The notes below the pieces were generated by a model that was not told the origin of the DNA, did not search any database, and was given only the letters and a program-made list of their open reading frames with translations. This document shows, piece by piece, positions 10,401 to 18,877 of a stretch of DNA of 64,000 bases (position 1 is its first letter; each line of letters starts with the position of its first letter). The stretch comes from CAYPGJ01 sp964638515. Its GTDB lineage: Bacteria; Planctomycetota; Phycisphaerae; Phycisphaerales; UBA1924. The position numbers and the translations under genes were made by a program. Location: the NCBI GenBank assembly GCA_964638515.1, contig CAZWZL010000009.1, positions 1 through 64,000 of the forward strand. The letters run 5' to 3'.

Positions 10401-10483
10401 CGCAGTACATCGCCAACAACAACCCGTTCGGCGCGTTCGGCGGGTTCATGTTCTTCGGCCAGCCGGCGCCGGCGGGACGCTGA
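7466..10483 (+). CDS. exported zinc-dependent metalloprotease (DUF5117/DUF4953 type)
   Basis: A protein of 1005 residues from the ATG at 7466, chosen because AGAGGAG lies just upstream and a signal peptide follows (basic start, hydrophobic run about residues 17-36, then AWAQ). The metzincin zinc site HEVGHTLGLRHN is at 577-588, with ligands His577, His581 and His587 and catalytic Glu578. The order of regions matches the DUF5118/DUF5117/DUF4953 family of large secreted peptidases. It probably acts in the periplasm or outside the cell; the substrate is unknown. A clean terminator follows the stop codon, so it is likely a single-gene transcript. Confidence 0.88.
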   Translation: MVDQTSRESAGKKRNIGAVRVAAALLALSGLGVAGVASAWAQSGSEEQPAIPPEALAAMKAAQGASKNGDDKKEDFPKFDEVIKEYTKVVSTADGAASMYTLYRRDKDNQLLAELPRDFEKQKLFVATTIAGGSPTAGIQFGDTFVSWKRVDKRLMLVQPNLGVRSTGDLESQKSRDNLFTDRVLLDVAIVTMSPGGGPVIDMDDLLVGQSEKFFGSMTKGVNKSLAVLDKAKAFPQNVEIAFRMPLATAGGSLTTLHYSWSVLPENTGYKPRVADSRVGYFTTAFRELGHPGSDQPFTRYINRWSLEKADSSLKLSPPKQPIVFYVEHTTPVRYRRWVRDGILDWNRAFEKVGIVNAVEVYQQDARSGAHMDKDPEDVRFNFFRWNSNSIGFAIGPSRVDPRTGQILDADIVMNDGFIRSYARTFKNLVPQVAIEGFGPETLRWLDAKPQWDPRLLLADGEERQRLMIERMQRLASGQVEGMPTAAIHSDEPMLLGAGPYDGLANRISQLNGGCAHSTFKAMDVSLMRLGFESLDSMRLASKPGGEGSPGGGDGDDLLDGLPEEYIGELIKEVTAHEVGHTLGLRHNFKASSIYDMKDVNSAEFKGKAQVGSVMDYNPVNINFNDGPVQGDWVTPVIGPYDYWVIEYGYTSESDLKPILAKCTDPMLAYLTDEDTWGPDPYARRFDFGKDPIGWAESRMRLVQHLRSKILERAVKDGESWEKARTAYLVTLGQHVTALSTSANWIGGSFINRDRKGDVSASTGKGRDPIENIPAETQRRAMRLIIESAFKDEAFGLTPELLAKMSLDKWWDEGGMSGIFEDPTFPVHERIASIQSSAITMILNPTTLARVYDNEFRVPSGEDALTVAEIMSSTTDAIWTELDGRSSGKYTPRQPMISSLRRNLQRDHLNRLIDLTMPWALGGSAAENAVATLSALKLREIHAKIGKALGKDEAGAGLDPYSIAHLIDAKKRIEKALDAQYIANNNPFGAFGGFMFFGQPAPAGR

Positions 10484-10520
10484 TCCTCCCGCGACGCTGA
10501 TCGTCGGACGTACACCAGCG

Positions 10521-10558
10521 GGCCGCGCTCCACGACGAGCGCGGCCTGTTTCTTTTTT
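10521..10558 (+). terminator. rho-independent terminator after the metalloprotease
   Basis: A perfect 10-bp stem (10521-10530 with 10537-10546), a 6-base loop, and a T-rich tract TGTTTCTTTTTT at 10547-10558. It sits 37 bases after the metalloprotease stop and faces the right way for that gene only. Confidence 0.85.
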
Positions 10559-10594
10559 GATCGAGCGTCGGGAGCGGCGCGAGACCGCGTTCCG

Positions 10595-11116
10595 TCAGAG
10601 AATCGAGCCCATCCGCAGCGCGCGGCGCAGATCGGCGATCTGACCCGTGTGCATGCCGTTGTGGAACACCATGCGGAACACCAGCATGCCCAGGGGCTGC
10701 TGGCCGGCGCCCCAGGGGACTTGGCGCTCGAAGTCGGCGTCGGCGGCGTTGCGCACGGCGCGCGCCAGACGGGTGCACGCGCTCTCGTAGGCATCGAGAC
10801 ATTTCGAGAGCGGCGGGAACTCATTCGGGTCCGTGGCCGGGGTTGAGCCGAAGCAAACCCCTTCCGTTCCGAATCGGTGCGCGTCGCCTCGGGTTGATCC
10901 TTCGATGAACAGGTCCGTCGGAAGCGGCCGGCCGTCGAAGTGCTCGGCGACGCGGTGCATCGTGTGCGCGAGGTGGCCCAGCGACCACGCGACGTGATTG
11001 GGCAGCGAGGGCGCCTGGGCCAGACGGTTGTCGTCGGTGAATCCCTTGAGGTACCGCCTGACAAGCTCTTTCGTGCTTTCCACGCCCCGGGCGAGGTATT
11101 CCTGTGCGCTAGCCAT
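10595..11116 (-). CDS. DinB-fold family protein
   Basis: A 173-residue protein of the DinB-like four-helix superfamily. It has the early His pair region (NHVAWSLGHLAHTMHR, about residues 40-55) and the late His in MVFHNGMHTGQIADLRR (about 149-165) expected for metal binding. An AAGGAG lies upstream of the ATG. It differs strongly from the DinB-fold gene at 1741-2247, so the two are not a recent duplication. It lies on the same strand as trpD, 44 bases downstream of it, and may be co-transcribed. Function is unknown; members include bacillithiol- or mycothiol-linked transferases. Confidence 0.72.
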   Translation of the reverse strand: MASAQEYLARGVESTKELVRRYLKGFTDDNRLAQAPSLPNHVAWSLGHLAHTMHRVAEHFDGRPLPTDLFIEGSTRGDAHRFGTEGVCFGSTPATDPNEFPPLSKCLDAYESACTRLARAVRNAADADFERQVPWGAGQQPLGMLVFRMVFHNGMHTGQIADLRRALRMGSIL

Positions 11117-11160
11117 GGGTCATCGCTCCTTGAAGTTGCAGAGCGATCGTACGCGTCCGC

Positions 11161-12210
11161 TCACGCCGCGGGGTCGGCTCGTTGGGAGACCTCGATCAGC
11201 CTGTGCAGCGAGGCGCGGGCCTGACCACGCTCGATCGCTTCCCGGGCCAGCGCGAGCCCCTCTCTCGGCGAGCGCGCGGCTCCCGCGATCGAGAGCGCTA
11301 CGGCGCTATTCACCTCAACGATGTCGCGAGCCGGGCCGGGCTCGCCGTCGAGCACGCGCCGAAGGATGTCCGCGGCCTCTTCGAGCGTGGTCGCCGCGAG
11401 TGATTCGATCGTCGCGCGCGGGATCCCGAGAGTCTCCGGGTCGAATTCCTCCGACCAGACGCGTTCGCCCTCCGCGTGCGCGATGCGCGTGGGGCCGAGC
11501 GTCGAGATCTCGTCCATGCGTCCGGCGCCGTGCACCACGGCCGCGCGTTCCGAGCCGAGCCGTGCGAGCGCACGCGCCATGGGCTCCACGAACTCGGGGG
11601 CGAACACGCCCAGGAGCTGGCGGGGCGCGAGCGCGGGGTTGGTGAGCGGGCCGAGCAGATTGAAGATGGTCGGAAACGCGAGCGCCTTGCGGACCGGCGC
11701 CACGTGCCGCGTTGCGGGATGATGATGGATGGCGAAGCAGAAGCACAGCCCGGCCTCTCGGAGACACGCGGCCTGAACGTCGAGCGAGGCATCGACATTG
11801 ACCCCGAGCATGGCGAGCGCCTCCGCGGACCCGCGACCCGTGCGGGAGCGATTGCCGTGCTTGGCCACGCGCACGCGCCGAAGACTCGCGGGAAGCGTCG
11901 ACGCCGAGGCCGTGACCAGCGCGCTCGCCGTGGAGATGTTGAACGTCTTGGCCGCTCCGCCCGTGCCGCAGGTGTCGATCACGACTTCACCCTGAGGGGG
12001 CTCGTACGGCACACGCGCCACGCGCTCGCGCATGGCCCGCGCCGCGCCCACGAGCATGTCCTCGCTGACGCCCCGGGCCTGCATGAGGGAGAGCAGGGCG
12101 GCGATCCGCGCCGGGTCTTCCTGTCCTTCCAGCATTCGATCAAAGACGGCGCGCGTGGCGTCCGCAGTCAGCGTCCCGCCGGCCAGGAGGGTTTCGAGGG
12201 CCTGCTGCAT
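11161..12210 (-). CDS. trpD: anthranilate phosphoribosyltransferase
   Basis: Transfers phosphoribose from PRPP to anthranilate in tryptophan synthesis. From the start at 12210 it has 349 residues. The PRPP-binding loop DTCGTGGAAKTFN lies at about 79-91 and the conserved KHGNRS at 117-122; FNLLGPLTNP and GAGRMDEIS also match the family. The chosen start gives the typical N-terminus (QQALETLLAGG); an upstream ATG at 12270 would add 20 residues and cannot be excluded, since neither has a strong ribosome binding site. No other trp gene is adjacent, so the pathway genes are scattered. Confidence 0.95.
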   Translation of the reverse strand: MQQALETLLAGGTLTADATRAVFDRMLEGQEDPARIAALLSLMQARGVSEDMLVGAARAMRERVARVPYEPPQGEVVIDTCGTGGAAKTFNISTASALVTASASTLPASLRRVRVAKHGNRSRTGRGSAEALAMLGVNVDASLDVQAACLREAGLCFCFAIHHHPATRHVAPVRKALAFPTIFNLLGPLTNPALAPRQLLGVFAPEFVEPMARALARLGSERAAVVHGAGRMDEISTLGPTRIAHAEGERVWSEEFDPETLGIPRATIESLAATTLEEAADILRRVLDGEPGPARDIVEVNSAVALSIAGAARSPREGLALAREAIERGQARASLHRLIEVSQRADPAA

Positions 12211-12460
12211 CGTCCGAAGCCTATCGGCCCCTGACGTCGGAAAGTTCCGGGGATCGGGCGTGAGATTCATGAAACGCGGCGGCAGCGTCGAAGAACCCTG
12301 ACTCAGCGGGGGTTCCCGCCGCGGGTCCTGCCCTCTCCGAGCGGACGTACCATCCGCGAACCCGAAGGGGGAGTGTGCGTCGTATCCCCCCGGGGTGCTT
12401 CCCGTGAAATCGAGTTCTCGGCCCTCGAGGCCGGTGTCCCAGCAGCAAGGAAACGATCGA

Positions 12461-14170
12461 ATGCCGCGTCTCGCCCGTCGCCGTTGTGTTTCTCGAAGTG
12501 TGCTCGCGCTGATCGTCGGCGCCGGGTCGGCGTCGCTGGCCGACGCCGCGCTGCCGAAAATCCTGGATCACACGCCGCAGGGCGCCATGGCGGTGATCGG
12601 GGCCCCCAGCCTCGATCGACTGGACGCGGGAGCCGCGGGCGTGCTCGGCGCCATCGGTCAGGCCCCGGCGGGCCTGAAGGGCGCGCTCGAGATGCTCGGC
12701 CTGGCACAGGCGATCGACATGACGCAGCCCGTCGCGGTGCTGGTCATGCCGACCGCGAATCCCGAGGCCGCGGCTGAGGCGCCGCCCATCATCGCGCTGC
12801 TTCCCGTGGGCAACTTTCAGGCCATGGCCAAAGCGCTGGGCGCCGCCGATCCGGCCGCGCCCATGCCCGAGATTTCGATCCAGGGCGAGACGTTCTACGT
12901 GAAGCCCCTCGGGGAGCATTACGCCGCGTTCAGCCCCATGAAGGACCTGCTCGAGAAGTTCGACGGCGCGCCCGGCAATCTGGCCGTGCACGCGGCCAAC
13001 CTCGGTCAGGCCGGCGAACGAGTCGCCTCGTCGGCGGACGTGTTCGTGATGTTCGATCCGTCCAGTGTGCTGCAGATGTCGAAGGCGGGGCTCAACCCGT
13101 TGGCCGGCGCGTTGCAGAAGCCGCTCATGGCCGCGGGGCTGGGCGGGCTGGGCCAGGGCGGGGGCATGCCCGGAGAGCGTCTGATGCAGGACGCCGTGGG
13201 CGGCGTGCTCGCCCTGCGCCGAGCGCCGGGCGGGCTGCACCTCGATCTGGCGATGAACTACAAGGCCGGGGGTGAGCGAGCGAACATGCTGAGCGCGGGT
13301 GAACCCTCCGCGCCGCTGCTGAAGACGCTCCCCAACGATCCGTTCCTTCTCGCGTACGCCGTGGATCTCTCGACGCCCGGCATGAAGGCGATCGTGCGGG
13401 CGTTCGGGGGCGACGATCCCGCGGCCGCCGCGTCGCAGCCGCTGCTCGCGCTGGGCGCGGCCGTCAGCGGTCAGGCCGTGGCCATCTATCCAAACCCGGC
13501 CGGGCTCTTCGGCGGGCTGCTCGCGCGCTCCGTATCGTTCTACGCGGCCCCGAATCCCATCGACTTCAAGCAGTCGTTCAAGACGTTCATCACCGGGCTG
13601 AACGGGCAGCAGAGCGACGGCGCACAGATCGCCACGACGTACACCGACGGCGCGCTCGCCGAGGGCAGCGTTAATGCGGACGGATACTCGCTCAAGGTGC
13701 TCGCCGGGGGAGGCTCCGGCTCGCCGTTGGCGTTGTTCTACGGGCCCAGCGGCGGCCCCAACGGCCACGTGTCGCCCGGCGAGAAGGGCGTGTACGTCAC
13801 CACCGTCGCCGATGCGAAACTCATGGCCAAGGCGCTCGGCACGAAGCCGGGCGAGTCGCTCGGCAGCAACGCGCTCATCGCGCAGGTTGCGGGCAATCTC
13901 TCCGCAAACCGAACCGGCGAGCTGTACCTCGGCGTCAAGCCCGTGCTCGACCAGATCCTGCCCCTGATGGCCATGGCCGGCATGAGCGCCAACTTCACGC
14001 CGCCGGCCGACCTGCCCCCTCTGGGCATCGCGTTCGTGCCGGAAGGCGGCGGGTTTGCCATCGAGGCGTTCGTGCCGAACGAGGTGCTGCAGGCCGGGCA
14101 GGCGCTCGGCGCAGCGCTGCAGCAGGGCGCCGCGAATCGGCAGGGCGAGCCCAAGAAGCCCGCGTTCTGA
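12461..14170 (+). CDS. exported protein of unknown function
   Basis: A protein of 569 residues from the ATG at 12461, preceded by AAGGAAA. It has a signal peptide (RRR, hydrophobic run about residues 11-28, ending near ADA). The mature part is Ala/Gly/Leu-rich with repeated short motifs around Leu-Gly-X-Ala and no transmembrane helix or catalytic motif. It resembles DUF3352-like periplasmic proteins only in general character. It stands alone between trpD and a convergent minus-strand gene. Function unknown. Confidence 0.7.
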   Translation: MPRLARRRCVSRSVLALIVGAGSASLADAALPKILDHTPQGAMAVIGAPSLDRLDAGAAGVLGAIGQAPAGLKGALEMLGLAQAIDMTQPVAVLVMPTANPEAAAEAPPIIALLPVGNFQAMAKALGAADPAAPMPEISIQGETFYVKPLGEHYAAFSPMKDLLEKFDGAPGNLAVHAANLGQAGERVASSADVFVMFDPSSVLQMSKAGLNPLAGALQKPLMAAGLGGLGQGGGMPGERLMQDAVGGVLALRRAPGGLHLDLAMNYKAGGERANMLSAGEPSAPLLKTLPNDPFLLAYAVDLSTPGMKAIVRAFGGDDPAAAASQPLLALGAAVSGQAVAIYPNPAGLFGGLLARSVSFYAAPNPIDFKQSFKTFITGLNGQQSDGAQIATTYTDGALAEGSVNADGYSLKVLAGGGSGSPLALFYGPSGGPNGHVSPGEKGVYVTTVADAKLMAKALGTKPGESLGSNALIAQVAGNLSANRTGELYLGVKPVLDQILPLMAMAGMSANFTPPADLPPLGIAFVPEGGGFAIEAFVPNEVLQAGQALGAALQQGAANRQGEPKKPAF

Positions 14171-14188
14171 TCCGCATCGAGCGGTCGA

Positions 14189-14602
14189 TCAGCTCGCCAA
14201 CGAGCGGCTCATCTGCTGCGCGCTCGCTTTCGCCGCGATGGGCGCTTCCGTCTGCCCGCCGACGACGCCCAGCCGCGCGAGCGCGTCGGTGTGCGCATAC
14301 ACAAGGGCCCAGCCGCCGTCCGATTGTGGCTTGAATGTCGCTTGCAGATGGTCGCCCGCCGAAAGATGGGCCCAGCCATTGAACGGGTCGATCACCCATT
14401 CACTCTCGATCATCATGGAGGGGCTCAGCGGCGTCGCCCCGCTGGAGCGTTCCTGCTCGCCGCGAATGACCACGCGCCCCGAGCTGCCGGGCTCGATGAT
14501 CCAGCGCAGGGTCCAGCCCCGCGCATCATCCGATCCTCCCACCCTCCACTCGATCGCCAGTGGCGCGTCGGCCCAGCCCACGAATGCGCGCGGAGCGTTC
14601 AT
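14189..14602 (-). CDS. hypothetical protein coupled to a GbsR-like regulator
   Basis: A 137-residue soluble protein of unknown function, rich in Trp and beta-type sequence. Its ATG overlaps the stop of the regulator upstream by 4 bases, so the two are translationally coupled and probably act together. There is no signal peptide and no recognised motif. It may bind a ligand or partner of the regulator; that is only inference from coupling. Confidence 0.6.
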   Translation of the reverse strand: MNAPRAFVGWADAPLAIEWRVGGSDDARGWTLRWIIEPGSSGRVVIRGEQERSSGATPLSPSMMIESEWVIDPFNGWAHLSAGDHLQATFKPQSDGGWALVYAHTDALARLGVVGGQTEAPIAAKASAQQMSRSLAS

Positions 14603-15192
14603 CGGGACCGCCGCCTTCGAGGAGCAGGACCCCCGACGTCCCCGTTCGAGCCGCGCTCCATCACTTCGCCGAGCGTCCGCGCAGCATCCTGGAGATCCGA
14701 TCCCTCCTGCGAGACAACGCGTTCGGCGAGCGTCTCCAGAAGCGTTACGAACGAAACCATGATGTCCAGACGCGCGTTGTGCGCTCGAGCGGGCCCTTCG
14801 TCCGCGCCCGTCATGTCGCGGATCTCGTGCAACGATGCGAGCAGCGGGTCCAGCTCCCGCTTCTTGCGCTCACGGAGGATGGTTCGAAGCATGGACCACA
14901 CGTCCGAGTCGGCCCGGAAATACTCCTTGCGATCGCCGGACTTGTGCACGCGCTGCACCAGACCCCAGTCCACCAACGAACGCAACGTCATCGACGCGTT
15001 GCCTCGGCTGATCTGCAGCCGATCCATCACGGCGTCGGAATTCAACGGCTCCCCCACGATGTAGAGCAACGCATGGGCCTCGGCCATGGTGCGCCCGATG
15101 CCCCATGCCCCGGCCATCTGGCCCCACGCGCGCACAAAGGCGTCTTGCGCCTTGATGATCCCGACCGGTGCGCTCGCCGTCTTTCGTTCCAT
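14599..15192 (-). CDS. GbsR/MarR-family transcriptional regulator
   Basis: A protein of about 197 residues with the winged helix-turn-helix of the GbsR subgroup. It has an N-terminal helix (GQMAGAWGIGRTMAEAHALL), then the recognition region (NSDAVMDRLQISRGNASMTL) and the wing (VQRVHKSGDRKEYF). GbsR-type members control osmolyte or surface polysaccharide genes; the target here is unknown. A GTG at 15195 directly precedes the ATG at 15192; the GGAG upstream fits the ATG better. The C-terminus is basic and low complexity. Confidence 0.85.
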   Translation of the reverse strand: MERKTASAPVGIIKAQDAFVRAWGQMAGAWGIGRTMAEAHALLYIVGEPLNSDAVMDRLQISRGNASMTLRSLVDWGLVQRVHKSGDRKEYFRADSDVWSMLRTILRERKKRELDPLLASLHEIRDMTGADEGPARAHNARLDIMVSFVTLLETLAERVVSQEGSDLQDAARTLGEVMERGSNGDVGGPAPRRRRSR

Positions 15193-15342
15193 CACGGATC
15201 TCCGTCGCCATGATAATAAGTTCAGAACTCATTGAAAATCCACGGCGTGTCAATGACCCGGCGCAGAACACGAATCTGTGCGATGAACACCACCATTCAC
15301 CCAAATCTGTGCGAATCAGCCCCAGTTCGAACCCAAAACTGC

Positions 15343-15387
15343 AAAAAAGAAAAAAGGCGGCGAGCCGCCGAAGGCAGTCTCGCCGCC
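15343..15387 (-). terminator. rho-independent terminator after the UbiA gene
   Basis: On the minus strand a 9-bp stem (15379-15387 with 15356-15364) is followed by TTTTTTCTTTTTT (complement of 15343-15355). It lies about 100 bases past the stop of the prenyltransferase gene. An inner GGCGG/CCGCC hairpin is an alternative fold. Confidence 0.8.
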
Positions 15388-15485
15388 CTTCCGGGGGCTG
15401 AGTAAGTACGAGAAATATACCCCGACGCCACTTCGCCCGCCACATCCCGAGAGATCTTTTTTTCCTGTCAGACAGTAAACGACCG

Positions 15486-16448
15486 CTAGCCAGCCAGGTC
15501 CAAGGCTCCCGCGGCGCCTACTCCCAGAGCCACCAGCCCATTGATCACCCCAAACGAGAGCGGCAAGCCCGCGATCCCTCGCCGGGCCAGATGCACGTGC
15601 TCCCACACGAGCAACCCTCCCGCCCCAATCACCGCCGCGACGAACACCACCCCCAGCCGAGCGTCCTCCCGCCAGACGAGCACGAGCGATCCCCAGGCCG
15701 CGACGTGCAATCCACGGCTTATCCACCTCGCGCGAGCGCCTCCCCATCGCGACGGGATGCTCTGAAGCCCAGCGCCTCGGTCATACCCCTCATCCTGCAA
15801 CGCGTAGAGCACGTCAAACCCGCCAACCCAGCAGAGGACCATCCCCGCGAGCCACCACAGCGAGGCGTTCCCCAGAACCTCGCCGGGATCCACGCCGATC
15901 CCGGCCGCAATTGGGCTGGCCGCCAGCGCGCTCCCGAGAAAGACGTGTGAAGCCCACGTGAATCGTTTCGTGAACGAATAGAACGCGATCCAGCCCAACG
16001 TCGGCAGGCTCAACCACGTCGGCCACGGATTGTCGAACACCACCCAGAACAACCCGCAAGCCCCAAGGAACCCCAACCCCGCGCCCATCGCCATGGCCGC
16101 CGCGTCGCGCACTCGCAGTTCACCCGACGCGACCGCCCGACCGGCCGTGCGCGGGTTGGCCGCGTCGAACCGCCGGTCCGCGATGCGATTGATCAGCATG
16201 GCCCATGTGCGAGCAGACACCATGCACACGATCACCAGCGTCAACTGCCCCCCGAAGTCGCGCCACGCGTCGGCGCCCCTCGGGCCGTCCGCGCGGAAGG
16301 CGGGGCTCACCAGGCACGCGCCCAGGATCGCGAACGGCAGCGCAAACACCGAATGCGCGAGCTTGATGTCGCGCGCCGCCAGCGCGAGCCGTCCGCCGAA
16401 AAAACGGTCCCCGCCACGAACCCCACTCGACGCTGACGCTGTGGACAT
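15486..16448 (-). CDS. ubiA: UbiA-family prenyltransferase
   Basis: A 320-residue integral membrane aromatic prenyltransferase with about eight hydrophobic helices. The first Asp-rich motif NRIADRRFD is at 87-95 (Asn87, Arg88, Asp91, Asp95) and the second, QDEGYDR, is near 215-222; together they bind the Mg-prenyl diphosphate. The family makes quinone precursors: 4-hydroxybenzoate prenylation, or the MqnP step of the futalosine menaquinone route. Since no other quinone gene is nearby, which one is open, and the symbol is used in the family sense. It has its own terminator. Confidence 0.85.
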   Translation of the reverse strand: MSTASASSGVRGGDRFFGGRLALAARDIKLAHSVFALPFAILGACLVSPAFRADGPRGADAWRDFGGQLTLVIVCMVSARTWAMLINRIADRRFDAANPRTAGRAVASGELRVRDAAAMAMGAGLGFLGACGLFWVVFDNPWPTWLSLPTLGWIAFYSFTKRFTWASHVFLGSALAASPIAAGIGVDPGEVLGNASLWWLAGMVLCWVGGFDVLYALQDEGYDRGAGLQSIPSRWGGARARWISRGLHVAAWGSLVLVWREDARLGVVFVAAVIGAGGLLVWEHVHLARRGIAGLPLSFGVINGLVALGVGAAGALDLAG

Positions 16449-16547
16449 GCACCGGAATGGTACGAATCACGTCGCTCTCTGCCCGTGCCGCCGCCCGGAC
16501 CGCCTCACCGCAGGTACACTGCACTGCCGAATCGACAGGAGTCTTCG

Positions 16548-17078
16548 ATGTCCACCGCACGCCGTACGCCGACTGTGCTCGCCCTTCTCGCCGCGTTGAT
16601 CGCGATCCCCGCCGGCTGTGTCGGCGTGTCAACCAACCCGTCGATCTACGATGACCCCAACGCGCGTCCGGTCGCGGCCGCATCCATCGTGGAGATCACC
16701 GCGGCCGCGGTGCGCCACGTCGTCTCGCGATACCCCTCCAACGGTCCCTACGCGCTCAATCTCCCCTCCTCGATCTCCGACCATCAGGCCTCGCTCATCG
16801 TCAAGCGACTCGCGCCGTCCGACGCGCATCTCGTCACCGAAAGCTCGAAGTCTCTCCCCGTCTATCACGTCGAATCCGTGCGCGTGCTCGGCGATGAAGC
16901 CACCGTGCAGGTCCACAGGCCCATCGCCGTTCCCGCAGGCGAAGGACAGCCCGTCACGCAAGCCATCGAAGTGAAATGCCGAGGCGGGGTCCAGCCCTGG
17001 CGCGTCGTGGCCACCCGCGGGCTGATGCTCGGCGCCATCCCGCCCCCGCCGCTCTACCTCCGTTCCGAGACGAATTAG
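16548..17078 (+). CDS. lipoprotein of unknown function
   Basis: A protein of 176 residues from the ATG at 16548, with AGGAG about 9 bases upstream. The N-terminus is a lipoprotein signal: Arg-Arg, hydrophobic run, and lipobox IPAGC with Cys at about residue 24. The mature part has no known domain. The C-terminal half is beta-rich and may form a compact fold. Its stop overlaps that of the convergent PilZ gene by 4 bases. Confidence 0.75.
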   Translation: MSTARRTPTVLALLAALIAIPAGCVGVSTNPSIYDDPNARPVAAASIVEITAAAVRHVVSRYPSNGPYALNLPSSISDHQASLIVKRLAPSDAHLVTESSKSLPVYHVESVRVLGDEATVQVHRPIAVPAGEGQPVTQAIEVKCRGGVQPWRVVATRGLMLGAIPPPPLYLRSETN

Positions 17079-17572
17079 GTCCCGATCGCGCCCGGCGACG
17101 ACGGATCACTCACCGTCGAAAAATCTCCGTCCGTCGGCGAAGCGATCGGTCGATCCTCCGACAACACGATCTCGTGCGGACGCACGCCCAGCGCGATCAG
17201 CATCGAAGCGTCCAGCACCATCGTGCACCCGGCCAGGAACACCCCGTCCATCACTTCCGACACGTGCGTCGGCATGATCAGCACCGAACCAAGCTCCACT
17301 CCCTCAGCAACGCACACCAGACGGCTCACCCGCCGCTCCTCAACCCGACTCGAACACAAAAGGCCGAAGCCGCCACGACTGACGTCTCGAATGTGCACGA
17401 GCTGCCCGGGCTTCTCGGCCCCGAGCTCAAGATGTGGATCAAAGATCAGGGTGCCCTCGCCTCGAACGCGGAACCGCGAATGGACACGACGATCACGAAC
17501 GGCCGCTTCCTCGGCCATCTCGTCCAGCGCGCGAAGTGCTTTCAGCAGGCGTGTAGCCCCGTCGTGACTCAT
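17075..17572 (-). CDS. PilZ-domain protein
   Basis: A protein of 165 residues from the ATG at 17572. The PilZ c-di-GMP binding signature is visible: an Arg-rich start (RDRRVHSRFRV, about residues 27-37) and the downstream DVSRGGFG (about 64-71) of the D-x-S-x-x-G type. It likely senses cyclic di-GMP and modulates motility or envelope functions. No partner domain is fused. A longer N-terminal extension to 17611 is possible but lacks features. Confidence 0.75.
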   Translation of the reverse strand: MSHDGATRLLKALRALDEMAEEAAVRDRRVHSRFRVRGEGTLIFDPHLELGAEKPGQLVHIRDVSRGGFGLLCSSRVEERRVSRLVCVAEGVELGSVLIMPTHVSEVMDGVFLAGCTMVLDASMLIALGVRPHEIVLSEDRPIASPTDGDFSTVSDPSSPGAIGT

Positions 17573-17711
17573 GGCAGTTCTCCCATTCGCTACCGTGGCG
17601 AATGACACCATCGCTTACCATCGGCCTCCCCGATACACCCCATCCACTCCGAACCGCTTTCCAGATGAATTTCTCAAGTCGTCGCACAGAAACGAGCGGC
17701 CCATAACTCGG

Positions 17712-18185
17712 CTACCGCCCCTCGCGCCACGTGGCCGCCAGCACTCTCCCGTCCAACGCCGTGAAGCGGATCGTCAGAGCGATCCGACCCGAAGCCAGAA
17801 GCCCCTCCGGCTGGTCCTCGAGCGTCGCGCCATACATCCCGGTGATGCGGTCAAACTGGGCGGTGTTCGCCTCGCCCGTGCGCAAGTCCTTGCGCCACAC
17901 CGATCCCGGGACTTCCGATGACCCCGTGCGCGCTTCAAACTCCAGTCGGCCCAGCTCACGCACGCCGATTCCATAACGATCCAGCAGCTCAAAGTGCGCC
18001 TCGATCCGAATCCGACCGTCCGCCGCCCGAACCACGCGCGTCAACGGGTGAATGACGAGGCGCTCGGCTTGGAACGCGTGCGCTCGCCCGGCCGCGCCAG
18101 CAGTTTCCCCGGCGCGCGGCGAAGCGCAGCCCGCCAAACAGCACGCACACAACACCGCCGCGATCACGCCGCAAACTCGGGTCAC
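17712..18185 (-). CDS. lipoprotein at the end of the capsid operon
   Basis: A 157-residue lipoprotein: short basic start, hydrophobic run and lipobox LAGC with Cys near residue 20. The mature region (Gln-Ala-Glu-Arg-Leu-Val onward) is beta-rich and recalls DUF1425/YcfL-like lipoproteins. It starts with GTG overlapping the TGA of the preceding membrane coiled-coil gene (GTGA), so it is the last gene of the leftward phage-derived operon. The pair could be an inner/outer membrane spanin couple, but the family resemblance does not establish that. Confidence 0.65.
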   Translation of the reverse strand: MTRVCGVIAAVLCACCLAGCASPRAGETAGAAGRAHAFQAERLVIHPLTRVVRAADGRIRIEAHFELLDRYGIGVRELGRLEFEARTGSSEVPGSVWRKDLRTGEANTAQFDRITGMYGATLEDQPEGLLASGRIALTIRFTALDGRVLAATWREGR

Positions 18186-18493
18186 GCGCTCAGTTTACCT
18201 CCCGACCCCGCCGGCTCGGTGGATGACGACCTCGCGCTCCCCCTCGCTCCAAGCCGCTCGATGAGCCCCACCAGCGCCCTCTGGCCCGCCTCCATCGCCG
18301 TCACGGCCCGCGTGCTCTCTCGAAGCGCCGCCAGCAACGCATCCAGCTGCACACGCTGCTCCATCATCCGCTCATGAGCCGCGCTTAATTGCGATTCGCG
18401 AAGCGACGCGTGCCGCCGTTCGGTCAGCCACATCCACCCCATCAGCCCCGCCGCGCCGAACTGCGCCGCCTCCGTCAACACCGACGCGTCCAT
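18182..18493 (-). CDS. small membrane protein with coiled coil
   Basis: 103 residues. An N-terminal hydrophobic helix (about residues 8-23) is followed by a long charged helix (about 25-82, Arg/Glu/Leu heptads) and a disordered Ser-rich tail. This layout is common in phage holin-adjacent or i-spanin-type proteins and in many unrelated small proteins. It lies 12 bases after the preceding gene of the capsid operon and overlaps the following lipoprotein gene by 4 bases. Confidence 0.6.
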   Translation of the reverse strand: MDASVLTEAAQFGAAGLMGWMWLTERRHASLRESQLSAAHERMMEQRVQLDALLAALRESTRAVTAMEAGQRALVGLIERLGARGSARSSSTEPAGSGGKLSA

Positions 18494-18505
18494 CCCGACC
18501 TCCTC

Positions 18506-18877
18506 CTACGTCAGCCGCACGTAGTCCGCCTGATACGCCAGGCTGATCGCCCTCCCCCGATCCACCCGCTCGTGCGGCCGGAACGTCAGCAGCGTCATTC
18601 CCGCCCACGACCGCCCGTTGTTGTCCACCAGCGCGCCCGTCAGCTGCGCCTCGCAGCGCGCACGAATCGTCTCCACCTGGGTCCACAAATCCGATTCGCT
18701 CGCGCCGATCAACCGGCCCGTCTGCGCAATCTGCACCTGCAGATTCGCCGCGTACACGACCACCAGATCCTGAAGCCCGTCCAGACGCAGAGGCGGCACC
18801 CACAGCTTGCCAACCGTCTTCAGCGCAAACCGGTGCGGCCCAGAGTTGAACAACGACTGTCCTCCGATCGTGCTCAT
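18506..18877 (-). CDS. small phage-operon protein, possible neck or tail component
   Basis: A 123-residue protein of unknown function. It overlaps the upstream gene by 4 bases and so is translationally coupled. It is soluble and mixed alpha/beta (GPHRFALKTVGKLWVPP, then DLWTQVETIRARCEAQLTG). In tailed phages, genes at this place after the capsid code for head-tail connector or tube proteins; that is positional inference. No homologous motif is recognised. Confidence 0.6.
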   Translation of the reverse strand: MSTIGGQSLFNSGPHRFALKTVGKLWVPPLRLDGLQDLVVVYAANLQVQIAQTGRLIGASESDLWTQVETIRARCEAQLTGALVDNNGRSWAGMTLLTFRPHERVDRGRAISLAYQADYVRLT

